Source of the DNA: an uncultured Bariatricus sp.
GTDB lineage: Bacteria > Bacillota > Clostridia > Lachnospirales > Lachnospiraceae
Assembly (NCBI GenBank): GCA_934307065.1
Contig: CAKRCD010000009.1
Location: 1 to 64,000, forward strand
DNA length: 64,000 nucleotides
Direction of reading: 5' to 3'
The notes beneath the pieces are model-generated. The model was not told where the DNA came from, did not search any database, and saw only the letters and a list, made by a program, of their open reading frames with translations. Of this stretch, positions 1 to 7,120 are shown in pieces (position 1 is the stretch's first letter; each line of letters begins with the position of its first letter). The position numbers and the translations under genes are program-made.

Positions 1-114
1 AGCAGTGAGATTTGAATAAAGAAAATACATTTGTATTTATGAAATGTTTTTGGCTATAAGTGTATTTAGAATGATATTTCTATCTCCTGCACACACGACA
101 AAAGGAGGATGCTT

Positions 115-990
115 ATGGCAAATGAAAAAACAGAAGAGCAGAACACAAATGTAAGACGGGATTACAAGGCACGATTGTTCGAAATGATTTTCCGTGAAAA
201 AGAAGAATTGTTAGGACTTTATAATGCAGTAAACGGGACGCAATATTCAGACCCGGAGAAACTGGAAATTAATACATTGGAAAATGCGATTTACCTTTCC
301 ATGCATAATGATATCTCTTTTATCATTGATTCACGGTTGTCATTATATGAACATCAGTCTACTTACAGTCCGAATCTTCCATTACGATATTTGTTTTATG
401 TATCGGACTTGTATTCGAAAATGACGAAAGACAGTAATTTGTACGGAAGCAGACGGATTGTGATACCCTCACCTAGGTTTCTGATTTTCTATAACGGGAA
501 AGAAGAAAGACCGGAAAGAGAAGTATTAGAGTTGGCAGAAACTTTTGAAATTCAGGAAGAAGAACCATGGTTAAACCTGAAAGCAGTTTTATTGAACATC
601 AATCCGGGATACAATAATGACATTGTAAATGCATGCAAGACTTTAAGTGATTATGTTATCTATACTTCAAGAGTCAGAGCGTATGCAGAGCAGATGAAGA
701 TAGAAGATGCAGTAGAACGAGCAATTACAGAATGTATTGTGGAAGGCATATTGGTAGATTTCCTGACAAAGTATAAAGCAGAGGCGAAGAAAATGAGCAT
801 ATATGAATATGACGAAGAAAGACAACGAATCTGGGATAGAGAAGAAGGAAAAGAGGAAGGACTAAAAGAAGGTGAACGTTTTGTTGCCTTAACGAAAATC
901 CTTTTAAAGGAGAAACAAACAGAGAAACTTCTTAAGGCAACAGAGGATAAAGCATATCGGGAGATATTGTTTCAAGAATACAATTTATAA
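115..990 (+). CDS. Rpn family recombination-promoting nuclease / PD-(D/E)XK transposase-like protein
   Basis: The 291-aa product resembles Rpn/YhgA-like proteins, which carry a PD-(D/E)XK nuclease fold and can promote recombination. The N-terminal half holds a plausible active site: an Asp in NDISFIID followed by LYEHQST, the E-x-Q of the family. The C-terminus is the charged KEEGKEEGLKEGE stretch typical of Clostridia members. The ATG at 115 was preferred over 109 because AAAGGAGG at 101-108 is correctly spaced from it. The gene stands alone upstream of nrdG, with its own AT-rich flanks. Substrate and host role are unknown. Such genes often occur in many copies and move between loci. Confidence 0.8.
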   Translation: MANEKTEEQNTNVRRDYKARLFEMIFREKEELLGLYNAVNGTQYSDPEKLEINTLENAIYLSMHNDISFIIDSRLSLYEHQSTYSPNLPLRYLFYVSDLYSKMTKDSNLYGSRRIVIPSPRFLIFYNGKEERPEREVLELAETFEIQEEEPWLNLKAVLLNINPGYNNDIVNACKTLSDYVIYTSRVRAYAEQMKIEDAVERAITECIVEGILVDFLTKYKAEAKKMSIYEYDEERQRIWDREEGKEEGLKEGERFVALTKILLKEKQTEKLLKATEDKAYREILFQEYNL

Positions 991-1014
991 TTAATCTTTA
1001 CAGATAAAAATCGG

Positions 1015-1043
1015 TTGAAGTTATGAAACAGATACGGTAAAAT
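1015..1043 (+). promoter_or_regulatory. Predicted sigma-A promoter upstream of nrdG
   Basis: TTGAAG at 1015-1020, a 17-nt spacer, then TAAAAT at 1038-1043. A transcript would start near 1050 and meet a hairpin at 1095-1121 before reaching nrdG. Confidence 0.5.
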
Positions 1044-1094
1044 ATATTTTATAATCAGTGGAAAAAATGCAACTGAGAATTTCATAAAAACAGG

Positions 1095-1126
1095 GAGTCC
1101 CATAATTGGATTATGGGACTCTTTTA
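1095..1126 (+). terminator. Hairpin with T tract ahead of nrdG (terminator or attenuator)
   Basis: Perfect 11-bp stem: GAGTCCCATAA at 1095-1105 pairs with 1111-1121 and is followed by CTTTTAT. It may end transcription from the Rpn gene. It also lies between the nrdG promoter and the nrdG start, so it could attenuate nrdG. Confidence 0.65.
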
Positions 1127-1146
1127 TCATAAGGAGGCAGAGTAGG

Positions 1147-1668
1147 ATGCATGTTGGACAGATTTTTAAAGCAGATATAGCAAATGGAATCGGTGTGCGG
1201 GTATCCGTGTTTGTGTCAGGATGTACGAACCGGTGTCCGGGATGTTTTCAGCCGGAAACATGGGATTTCCAATATGGACAGTTTTATGACCAGAAGATGG
1301 AAGATGGGATTATGGAAGAACTTTCACAGAATTATTATGATGGTCTGTCGATTCTTGGTGGGGAACCCTTTGAGCTAAGCAATCAGGCAGGTTTGATTCC
1401 GTTAATCCGCAGGGTAAAAAAAGAACTTCCAAACAAAACGATTTGGATGTATACTGGCTTCGTATATGAAGATTTGTTACCTGGGGGAAAGCGTTATACG
1501 GATGTGACGGACGAGATTCTGGATTCCATTGATGTTCTGGTGGATGGAAGATTTGAAGAAGATAAGAAAAATATCCGTCTCAAATTCCGTGGCAGTGAAA
1601 ACCAACGGGTAATCGACATGAAACAAACACGCAGAGAAAAGGAAGTAGTGCTTTATGCGTGTGATTAG
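1147..1668 (+). CDS. nrdG: Anaerobic ribonucleoside-triphosphate reductase activating protein
   Basis: A 173-aa radical SAM activase that installs the glycyl radical on NrdD, the oxygen-sensitive reductase that makes dNTPs. The CxxxCxxC motif for the [4Fe-4S] cluster is Cys26, Cys30 and Cys33 in GCTNRCPGCFQPE, and a glycine-rich SAM-binding GGEPF follows near residue 73. Length is normal for the family. AAGGAGG lies 9 nt upstream of the ATG. NrdD is usually encoded immediately upstream, but here an Rpn nuclease gene occupies that place. NrdD must lie outside the window or elsewhere. Confidence 0.93.
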   Translation: MHVGQIFKADIANGIGVRVSVFVSGCTNRCPGCFQPETWDFQYGQFYDQKMEDGIMEELSQNYYDGLSILGGEPFELSNQAGLIPLIRRVKKELPNKTIWMYTGFVYEDLLPGGKRYTDVTDEILDSIDVLVDGRFEEDKKNIRLKFRGSENQRVIDMKQTRREKEVVLYACD

Positions 1669-1683
1669 AGGAGACAGTAGAAA

Positions 1684-2190
1684 ATGATTCGGCGGGCAAG
1701 AATAGAAGACTTACAGGAATTGCTGGACATCTATAATTATGAGGTGGTAAATGGGGTTGCAACTTTTGATGAAGTTCCGGTTACCTATGAACAGAGAATA
1801 GAATGGTTTGAGGAGCATCAAGGAAAATATATTCTGCTGGTTGAAGAACGGGATGGAAAGGTTGCAGGATATGCTTCGGTATCAAAATTATTTCCAAAGC
1901 CGGCATATAATATCTCTGGAGAGGTAAGCGTTTATGTGGGAAAAGAATTTCGCAGACAGGGAATCGGGAAAGCTTTATTAAAGGAATTGCTTGTGCAGAC
2001 AGAAAAAGAAGGAAATTTTGTGTCTTTGTTTTCACTTATTACAGGAACAAATGAAACGAGTATTCATTTGCATGAGAAGCTTGGATTTACCTATGCGGGA
2101 GTAATGAAAGAATCCGGTATGAAATTCGGAAAATATTTAGATGTTGTGATATATAGATATGGATTAAGCAAAAGAGAAAGTGGAGAATAA
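1684..2190 (+). CDS. GNAT N-acetyltransferase, phosphinothricin acetyltransferase (PAT) like
   Basis: A 168-aa single-domain GNAT enzyme predicted to transfer acetyl from acetyl-CoA to a small amine. The N-terminus (IRRARIEDLQELLDIYN...VATFDE) matches the PAT/Bar/YncA subgroup. The acetyl-CoA pyrophosphate loop is visible as RRQGIGKALL near residue 95, and HEKLGF is the usual C-terminal signature. It starts 15 nt after nrdG and may be co-transcribed. Bacterial members often act on methionine sulfone or sulfoximine; the substrate here cannot be assigned. It stops exactly where the threonine aldolase remnant begins. Confidence 0.88.
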   Translation: MIRRARIEDLQELLDIYNYEVVNGVATFDEVPVTYEQRIEWFEEHQGKYILLVEERDGKVAGYASVSKLFPKPAYNISGEVSVYVGKEFRRQGIGKALLKELLVQTEKEGNFVSLFSLITGTNETSIHLHEKLGFTYAGVMKESGMKFGKYLDVVIYRYGLSKRESGE

Positions 2191-2549
2191 AAAATGATTT
2201 CTGTTATGTCATTAAACAGCATGGTGGGATGCTTGCAAAGGGACGGCTTCTGGGGGTACAGTTCTTGGAACTTTTCAAAGACGGACTGTATTTTGAAATT
2301 TCAAAACATGCTATTGATATGGCAATGCTGTTAAAAGATGAGTTAGTAAAGAAAGGTTATCGTTTCTATATGAACAGTGTTACCAATCAGCAGTTCATTA
2401 TTATTGAGGATAAAAAATTAGAAGAAATCCGTAAGAAATATGTGGTTACTTATCAGGAACGGTTCGATGAGACACATAGTGTGATTCGCCTTTGCACAAG
2501 CTGGGCAACCAGAGAAGAAGATGTGAGAGTCCTTTTGGAGGATATGTAA
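2191..2549 (+). pseudogene. C-terminal remnant of a low-specificity L-threonine aldolase / beta-eliminating lyase
   Basis: The last 106 residues from ATG 2229, plus open frame upstream of it (CYVIKQHGGMLAKGRLLG), read as the C-terminal third of a PLP-dependent threonine aldolase. Such enzymes have an (I/V)KQ(R/H)GG(M/L)LAKGR segment after the PLP lysine domain. The PLP-binding N-terminal two thirds are absent and no start or ribosome binding site belongs to this frame. The homology begins right after the acetyltransferase stop, so a deletion or insertion removed the 5' part. Family assignment is from memory of the motif. Confidence 0.65.
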
Positions 2550-2557
2550 ATGAAAAA

Positions 2558-2593
2558 GGGAAGAGCTTCGGTAAATCAAAGCTCTTCCCTTTT
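2558..2593. terminator. Bidirectional intrinsic terminator
   Basis: GGGAAGAGCT at 2558-2567 pairs with AGCTCTTCCC at 2580-2589. T-rich tails occur on both strands (TTTT at 2590-2593; A-rich 5' flank). It separates the aldolase remnant from the convergent DUF1846 gene. Confidence 0.85.
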
Positions 2594-2607
2594 GTGCATC
2601 ATTGCGT

Positions 2608-4092
2608 TTAGTGATAAATTGGTTTGTTTTCGTATTTTGGTTCTGAGGTTGCCTGAATAGAGAGACGTTTGAAAAGGCGTACATCTGTATTGGCAAGCAT
2701 GACAGAGGTATGTGCCTGACATCCTTTTAATTTTGGAACCTGATGGAGTGCACATTCTGCGTCAGAATTGGTCGCTGCACTGATAGAGAGAGCGATCAAT
2801 ACTTCGTCAAGGTGCAGACGAGGATTTTTGCTTCCAAGATATTCTGTCTTGAGCTTCTGGATTGGTTCAATGGCTTCCGGAGAAATGACACGCACATCAT
2901 GGTCAATGCCTGCGAGCTCTTTTAATGCATTTAACAGCAGAGCAGCGGAAGCTCCGAGTAATTTGGAAGTTTTGCCTGTAATGATTTTTCCGTCAGGCAG
3001 TTCCATTGCGGCTGCAGGTGCACCGCTTTCTTCTTCACGCTTGAGGGCAGCGTCTACTACTTTACGGTCATGAACAGTGATACCGGCCTGGTTCATTAGA
3101 AGTTCAATCTTATATGCCTCATCACGTGGACAGGAACCAGCAAGGAAACGTGTCATTGTCTGATAGTATCTGCGGATAATTTCCTGTTTGGATGCTTCCT
3201 GGCAGATTTCGTCATCACAAATACAGTTTCCGGCCATATTTACACCCATATCTGTAGGTGATTTGTAAGGACTTTCCCCATAAATACGTTCAAACATGGT
3301 GCGGAGCACCGGAAAGATTTCTACGTCACGATTATAATTTACTGTAGTAATTCCATATGCTTCTAAATGGAATGGGTCAATCATATTGACATCATTTAAA
3401 TCAGCGGTAGCTGCTTCATAAGCAAGGTTTACCGGATGCTTCAATGGAATATTCCAGATAGGGAATGTCTCGAATTTGGCATAGCCGGCACGGATACCGC
3501 GCTTGTGTTCGTGGTAAAGCTGAGAGAGACAGGTCGCCATCTTTCCGCTTCCGGGACCCGGTGCAGTAATGACAACTAACGGGCGGCTTGTCTCAATGTA
3601 ATCGTTCTGGCCAAAGCCTTCTTCACTGACGATGTGGGCGACATTTGCCGGATATCCGTCAATAACATAGTGCATGTATACTTTAATACCAAGTTTCTCC
3701 AAGCGGCCTTTGAATAAATTTGCACTATTCTGGCCGGAATACTGGGTAATTACGACGCTTCCTACATATAAGCCGTTGGCTTCAAATTCGTCTTTCAGAC
3801 GAAGCAAATCGGTATCATAGGTAATGCCAAGGTCTCCACGGACTTTATTTACTTCAATATCGTGTGCGCTGATGACAATTACAATTTCGGCTGTATCAGA
3901 AAGCTCTTTCAGAAGGCGAAGCTTACTGTCGGGACAAAATCCTGGTAGTACACGGGAAGCATGAAAGTCATCGAAGAGCTTGCCGCCGAATTCCAAGTAT
4001 AATTTATTGTCAAACTGGTTAATACGTTCACGAATATGTTCGGACTGCATTTTCAAGTATTTATCGTTATCAAATCCAATTTTCATTTTCAT
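2608..4092 (-). CDS. DUF1846 family protein
   Basis: A 494-aa member of the DUF1846 family, widespread in Firmicutes and of usual family length. It has a Rossmann-like N-terminal half with a PGPGSGKMATCLSQ phosphate-binding-like loop and the conserved RVLPGFCPDSKLRLL region. The biochemical function is unknown. The start at 4092 (MKMKIGFDN) was chosen because AAGGA sits about 6 nt upstream; the frame extends 12 codons further but those starts lack a ribosome binding site. The gene is monocistronic and transcribed toward the aldolase remnant. The mobile element is inserted just upstream of its promoter region. Confidence 0.9.
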   Translation of the reverse strand: MKMKIGFDNDKYLKMQSEHIRERINQFDNKLYLEFGGKLFDDFHASRVLPGFCPDSKLRLLKELSDTAEIVIVISAHDIEVNKVRGDLGITYDTDLLRLKDEFEANGLYVGSVVITQYSGQNSANLFKGRLEKLGIKVYMHYVIDGYPANVAHIVSEEGFGQNDYIETSRPLVVITAPGPGSGKMATCLSQLYHEHKRGIRAGYAKFETFPIWNIPLKHPVNLAYEAATADLNDVNMIDPFHLEAYGITTVNYNRDVEIFPVLRTMFERIYGESPYKSPTDMGVNMAGNCICDDEICQEASKQEIIRRYYQTMTRFLAGSCPRDEAYKIELLMNQAGITVHDRKVVDAALKREEESGAPAAAMELPDGKIITGKTSKLLGASAALLLNALKELAGIDHDVRVISPEAIEPIQKLKTEYLGSKNPRLHLDEVLIALSISAATNSDAECALHQVPKLKGCQAHTSVMLANTDVRLFKRLSIQATSEPKYENKPIYH

Positions 4093-4235
4093 ACCCATCC
4101 TTCTATGCATTTTTGTTTGAAACAACATAATATTAGTATACTATAAAAAGGGGGGAGTTTACAATCTTTTCATAATCTTTTTAATGAAAGAAAAAGAGCA
4201 AGAAGCCAGTAAATAAAGCACTTACTCTTTTTGAT

Positions 4236-4256
4236 GATACTAATTTGATACTAAAA
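4236..4256 (+). repeat. Candidate attL, overlapping the integrase stop codon
   Basis: GATACTAATTTGATACTAAAA, matched at 12605-12625 with one mismatch. The site is itself a doubled GATACT/GATACTA motif. The integrase stop codon (complement of 4251-4253) lies inside it, the usual place for a core site. Confidence 0.6.
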
Positions 4257-5300
4257 TTTAATTTTTTCCAGTTTTTCGATGATTTCTTTCTGGTGTGATT
4301 GGAACAAATGCGCGTAAGTATTCATGGTTACTTTGACATCTTCATGTCCAAGCCGCTCTGCAATCATCAAAGGATTGGCACCCAGATTGATAAGCAGGGA
4401 AGCGTGAGAATGTCTCAGGTCATGCACACGGATAGGCTTTAAGTCAATCTTGTCACAGGTGTATGTGATTGCCTGGCCGAGCCATACGCGTGACCTTGGA
4501 AATAATCTTTGCTCCGGGTCTAGCTTATATACCTTTTCGGTATACGCTTTGATTTCATCCAGAAGAAACTGCGGTACATCTATTATCCGGTTGCTCTTGG
4601 TGGTCTTTGGTGGCTGCATAATATACTCGCCATTCACATAGGCCAGTGTTTTGGTAATGGCTATGGTCTTGGCTTTAAAATCAATATCCTGCAGTGTGAG
4701 TGCCAGAAGTTCCCCTTTTCGCATTCCGGTGTAGAACAATATCTCAAAGGCGGTATAAAGTTCTGTATTGGAACTTATGGCATTAGCGAATAATTTATAT
4801 TCTTCCGGTGTCCAGAAATCTATGTTTCCCTTTGTGGCTTTGCATATCTGCGATTTGACGGGATTTTTGGCGAGTCCTAGATAATCAACGGCATACTTAA
4901 AAAGCATCCTTAAATAGGCATTTATCTGCCTTGTATGAGAAGCAGAAAAATGTTCTGCTAAAAGCTGATTCTGCCATTCTGCCACAATAACGGGTGTGAT
5001 TTCGGATACTATCATCTTTCCAAAATAGGGAAGTATATGCAGCTCTATGGCATTGCATTGGTTCTCTAGTGTGGAAGCTCTGACACGGTTCTCTTTGAAG
5101 CGTACATACTTCTGGTAGAGAGAATCAAAGGTAATGTCTGAGCCACTGGCAAATTGCTCTAGAAAGCTGCGCTCCCATTCCTTTGCCTCGCGCTGCAGCT
5201 TAAAGCCACGTTTTAGCTTCTGCTTTTTCTCGCCGTTCCAGTTGGTATAATAGAATTTGCAGTACCATGTACCCGTCTTTTCATCTTTATAACTTGGCAT
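4251..5300 (-). CDS. int: Tyrosine recombinase / phage integrase
   Basis: A 349-aa site-specific recombinase that would integrate and excise the island. An AP2-like arm-binding N-terminus (YKDEKTGTWYCKFYY, residues 4-18) is followed by a SAM-like core-binding domain (about 55-150) and a catalytic domain. The catalytic residues are visible: Arg194 (TGMRKGE), His293 and Arg296 (HDLRHSH), His319 (LGHED) and Tyr329 (MNTYAH). GAAAGGAG precedes the ATG. The gene points outward at the left end and its stop codon falls within the putative att repeat, typical of integrative elements. The paired excisionase is at 6561. Confidence 0.95.
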   Translation of the reverse strand: MPSYKDEKTGTWYCKFYYTNWNGEKKQKLKRGFKLQREAKEWERSFLEQFASGSDITFDSLYQKYVRFKENRVRASTLENQCNAIELHILPYFGKMIVSEITPVIVAEWQNQLLAEHFSASHTRQINAYLRMLFKYAVDYLGLAKNPVKSQICKATKGNIDFWTPEEYKLFANAISSNTELYTAFEILFYTGMRKGELLALTLQDIDFKAKTIAITKTLAYVNGEYIMQPPKTTKSNRIIDVPQFLLDEIKAYTEKVYKLDPEQRLFPRSRVWLGQAITYTCDKIDLKPIRVHDLRHSHASLLINLGANPLMIAERLGHEDVKVTMNTYAHLFQSHQKEIIEKLEKIKF

Positions 5301-5320
5301 CTATATTCTCCTTTCCCAAC

Positions 5321-5348
5321 CGGACCAGGGTGCGAGAGGTAAAGAGAA
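5321..5348 (+). repeat. 28-bp direct repeat, left copy
   Basis: CGGACCAGGGTGCGAGAGGT plus 8 further bases matches 6521-6548 at 24 of 28 positions, same orientation, exactly 1,200 bp apart. This copy lies just upstream of the integrase ribosome binding site; the other precedes the excisionase gene. Possible arm-type binding sites or a shared leader. Confidence 0.6.
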
Positions 5349-5372
5349 TATATAAAATAATGCGTCTACCAT

Positions 5373-5401
5373 TTGACACAAAATAAGAAATTGACTATAA
5401 T
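5373..5401 (+). promoter_or_regulatory. Strong sigma-A promoter for a predicted antitoxin RNA
   Basis: Consensus TTGACA at 5373-5378, 17-nt spacer, consensus TATAAT at 5396-5401. No protein-coding gene of useful size follows on this strand. The transcript would run to the terminator at 5482-5532, antisense to the 3' end of the toxin gene. Confidence 0.75.
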
Positions 5402-5407
5402 ATACTT

Positions 5408-5532
5408 AGCAGGAAAACCAGAAGATAGATGAAGCCTATCCGCTCTGGTGCAAAGTTAATAGTTACAAATTATTTTCATAATAGGCAAGCTACTTACTCC
5501 GGCCAAGAGACAAGGTAGCTTGCTTATTTTTT
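5408..5532 (+). ncRNA. Predicted antisense RNA antitoxin of a type I toxin-antitoxin pair
   Basis: Bounded by a consensus promoter (5373-5401) and an intrinsic terminator (5482-5532), giving an RNA of about 125 nt. Its 3' part overlaps the last codons and 3' UTR of the 25-aa hydrophobic toxin read from the opposite strand. This is the arrangement known for Bacillus txpA/RatA and bsrG/SR4. No direct evidence of expression is available from sequence alone. Confidence 0.55.
5482..5532 (+). terminator. Intrinsic terminator of the antitoxin RNA
   Basis: TAGGCAAGCTAC at 5482-5493 pairs over 12 bp (one G-U) with 5515-5526, followed by six T at 5527-5532. The same hairpin read on the minus strand lies in the toxin mRNA 3' UTR. 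Confidence 0.8.
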
Positions 5533-5601
5533 ATAGTTTAGAATTGCTACAATGAGCAGAGCTACGGTTAAAATAACCATAAATTCTTCATATGTACTCA
5601 T
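5524..5601 (-). CDS. Small hydrophobic holin-like toxin, type I TA (25 aa)
   Basis: The minus strand encodes a 25-aa peptide: MSTYEEFMV, a hydrophobic helix (ILTVALLIVAIL), then NYKK. A short acidic N-terminus, one membrane helix and a basic tail are hallmarks of Fst/TxpA/Hol-Tox peptides that insert in and depolarise the cell membrane. AAAGGGTGA lies upstream of the ATG. The last codons overlap the terminator of the convergent antisense RNA. It sits between integrase and repressor, where it could stabilise the island against loss. Toxicity is inferred, not shown. Confidence 0.7.
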   Translation of the reverse strand: MSTYEEFMVILTVALLIVAILNYKK

Positions 5602-5722
5602 AAGCGTCACCCTTTCAAGCAGGACTAGAACGGATGACTGCATACCTTTCCGGTTTCCCTAATAAGTATATTATATTGTCAATGTGTGTATCTGTAGAGG
5701 TATTCCCATTTTGGGATTACCT

Positions 5723-6187
5723 TTATTTTTGTTCGTTTCTTTTACTCTTTACATATTCTGCAAAGTTTTTGATTTCTTCCAGTTCTTCCTCTGTATATTC
5801 TTCTCCGTCAAAGTGGGCGGCGAGAGTAGAGTGATGTGGATTTAAATTTGGGGGAAGTTTTTCTTTTATTCTTCTGTTAAATTCCTCTAGCTGTTTTTGA
5901 TTCATTATATCTTCGATTAGTTTAGTAAGTTCGCTACCGCCAGTGAATAAATTCACTACTTCAGATGGTGTGTGTGGCGATTTTTGTGTATCGTTGATAT
6001 CATATAATTCATCTAAAGATACATTAAAATAATCTGCAAGTTTTTGGGCGGCATCAACAGAGGGAGTGCGTTGTCCTTTTTCCCAATAGTTTACAGATGA
6101 TTGAGCTACACCGATGTCATCAGCAAGTTTTTTTTGCGAAATTCCTCTATTTATTCGTAACTCTTTTATTTTTTCTTGTAATCCCAT
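5723..6187 (-). CDS. XRE-family repressor (cI/Stl-like)
   Basis: A 154-aa protein with an N-terminal XRE helix-turn-helix (residues 5-60: ISQKKLADDIGVAQSSVNYWEKGQRTPS) and an acidic C-terminal region rich in Glu and Lys. No Ser-Lys LexA-type autocleavage domain is visible, so RecA-induced self-cleavage is unlikely. Induction by a partner protein, as for Stl of SaPIs, is possible. AAGGAGG precedes the ATG. It diverges from the Cro-like gene across a 120-bp region with repeated ATCAC/GTGAT half-sites, its likely operators. It presumably keeps the island silent. Confidence 0.85.
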   Translation of the reverse strand: MGLQEKIKELRINRGISQKKLADDIGVAQSSVNYWEKGQRTPSVDAAQKLADYFNVSLDELYDINDTQKSPHTPSEVVNLFTGGSELTKLIEDIMNQKQLEEFNRRIKEKLPPNLNPHHSTLAAHFDGEEYTEEELEEIKNFAEYVKSKRNEQK

Positions 6188-6210
6188 AACTACCTCCTTG
6201 TGTTTACTAT

Positions 6211-6293
6211 ATCACAAAACGAATTAAAAATAAATCACTTTTGTTATTGACTTACAATCAAAATAGTGATATTGTAAAATCACATTAGTGATT
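6211..6293. promoter_or_regulatory. Divergent promoter and operator region of the genetic switch
   Basis: ATCAC/GTGAT half-sites occur at 6211-6215, 6234-6238, 6266-6270, 6279-6283 and 6288-6292. The last two form the palindrome AATCACATTAGTGATT at 6278-6293. A rightward promoter (TTGACT 6247-6252; TATTGT 6270-6275) overlaps them. A leftward -10 TATAGT lies on the complement near 6205-6210. Confidence 0.55.
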
Positions 6294-6308
6294 AATGGAG
6301 GTGATTAT

Positions 6309-6515
6309 ATGAGTTTGACAATTGACGACCATAAATTTGCAATAGCACTTGCGAACAGTGGTTTAACGATTGGAGAGGCTGCAGGACGTGCCGGAATGTC
6401 AAGACAGAGATTCCACATGATTTTAAACAGCAAGAAAGCTACAGCTCAATCTGTAGGAAAAGTTGCCAAGGCTCTTGGTGTTGATGTAACTGAAATTATT
6501 GACGAAGAAAATTAA
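6309..6515 (+). CDS. Cro/XRE-like helix-turn-helix protein
   Basis: A 68-aa protein that is nearly all HTH: IGEAAGRAGMSRQRFHMILN is the recognition segment and the tail VAKALGVDVTEIID is typical of XRE/Cro regulators. The ATG at 6309 follows GGAGGTGA at 6297-6304; an in-frame GTG at 6288 lacks a site. First gene of the rightward operon, opposite the repressor, so it probably acts like Cro or Str in the lysogeny switch. Confidence 0.8.
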   Translation: MSLTIDDHKFAIALANSGLTIGEAAGRAGMSRQRFHMILNSKKATAQSVGKVAKALGVDVTEIIDEEN

Positions 6516-6520
6516 TCATC

Positions 6521-6548
6521 CGGACCGGGGTGTGAGAGGTGCAGAGAA
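6521..6548 (+). repeat. 28-bp direct repeat, right copy
   Basis: CGGACCGGGGTGTGAGAGGT plus 8 bases, 24 of 28 identical to 5321-5348. It lies between the Cro-like and excisionase genes and immediately before the AAAGGAG of the latter. Confidence 0.6.
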
Positions 6549-6560
6549 AGGAGAAAAGAC

Positions 6561-6746
6561 ATGGAAAGCAGATTTTATTCAGCGCAGGACGTAGCCGAAC
6601 TGTTGGGCGTCAGCCGGGCGAAAGCCTATAAGGTTGTAAAAGCCTTAAATGACGAACTTAAGGCAGGAGGGTATATAGTTGTAGCTGGCAAGGTTCCGAT
6701 TGCTTATTTCAATGAAAAATGCTATGGAGGGGCAACAGGAAATTGA
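6561..6746 (+). CDS. xis: Excisionase / MerR-like helix-turn-helix protein
   Basis: A 61-aa winged-helix protein with FYSAQDVAELLGVSRAKAYKVVKALN (residues 4-29), matching the excisionase-type HTH of Gram-positive ICEs and phages. Residues GYIVVAGKVPIAYF form the usual wing and tail. AAAGGAG lies upstream and the stop overlaps the next start (TGATG). With the integrase it should direct excision. A general transcription regulator role cannot be excluded. Confidence 0.75.
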   Translation: MESRFYSAQDVAELLGVSRAKAYKVVKALNDELKAGGYIVVAGKVPIAYFNEKCYGGATGN

Positions 6747-7120
6747 TGAGTAGGGGAATCCTGCTTCGCAGCATAAAGCCAGATATGAAGCTTACAAAGG
6801 CTTTCTTTCTGCAAATCTATGGTTATGAATTAACATGGCCGGGATTCGCCAAAGAAGCAATAGAAAAGCTGGAAGAAGCCGGATGCAGCAAAGCAGAAGA
6901 ATACTACAATAATGTCGCTTCTGAGCAAGTAGAAAAGTATGAAAGGACAAGAAAAAGTATTGCGGAATATTTAAGGCAGCATAAAGAAGAAAGGGGTAGT
7001 AAATGGAAGAACAAAGAGAAACAGCAAGAAGCGGAACAACTGAAAACGGACTTACAGAAGAAGAGCGACAGAGAGCTATTGACATTATTGCAGAGGCTGA
7101 GAACCGAAAACATTCTGTAG
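6746..7120 (+). CDS. Hypothetical helical protein, translationally coupled to xis
   Basis: A 124-aa, Lys/Glu-rich protein with no recognised domain. The start at 6746 overlaps the xis stop in TGATG, indicating coupling. Residues 20-75 look helical (WPGFAKEAIEKLEEAGCSKAEEYYNN) and the C-terminal half is very basic and acidic. Its last 118 nt overlap the start of the RepA-like gene in another frame, which is long for a true overlap, so the real end of the functional protein is uncertain. Confidence 0.5.
   Translation: MSRGILLRSIKPDMKLTKAFFLQIYGYELTWPGFAKEAIEKLEEAGCSKAEEYYNNVASEQVEKYERTRKSIAEYLRQHKEERGSKWKNKEKQQEAEQLKTDLQKKSDRELLTLLQRLRTENIL

Noticed and set aside
2768..3073. 101-codon plus-strand frame inside the DUF1846 gene
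   Set aside because: Antisense to conserved coding sequence, no ribosome binding site.
5699..5721. Inverted repeat GGTATTCCC...GGGATTACC after the repressor gene
   Set aside because: Stem is short with one mismatch, and no T tract follows on the strand of the repressor; not enough to call a terminator.
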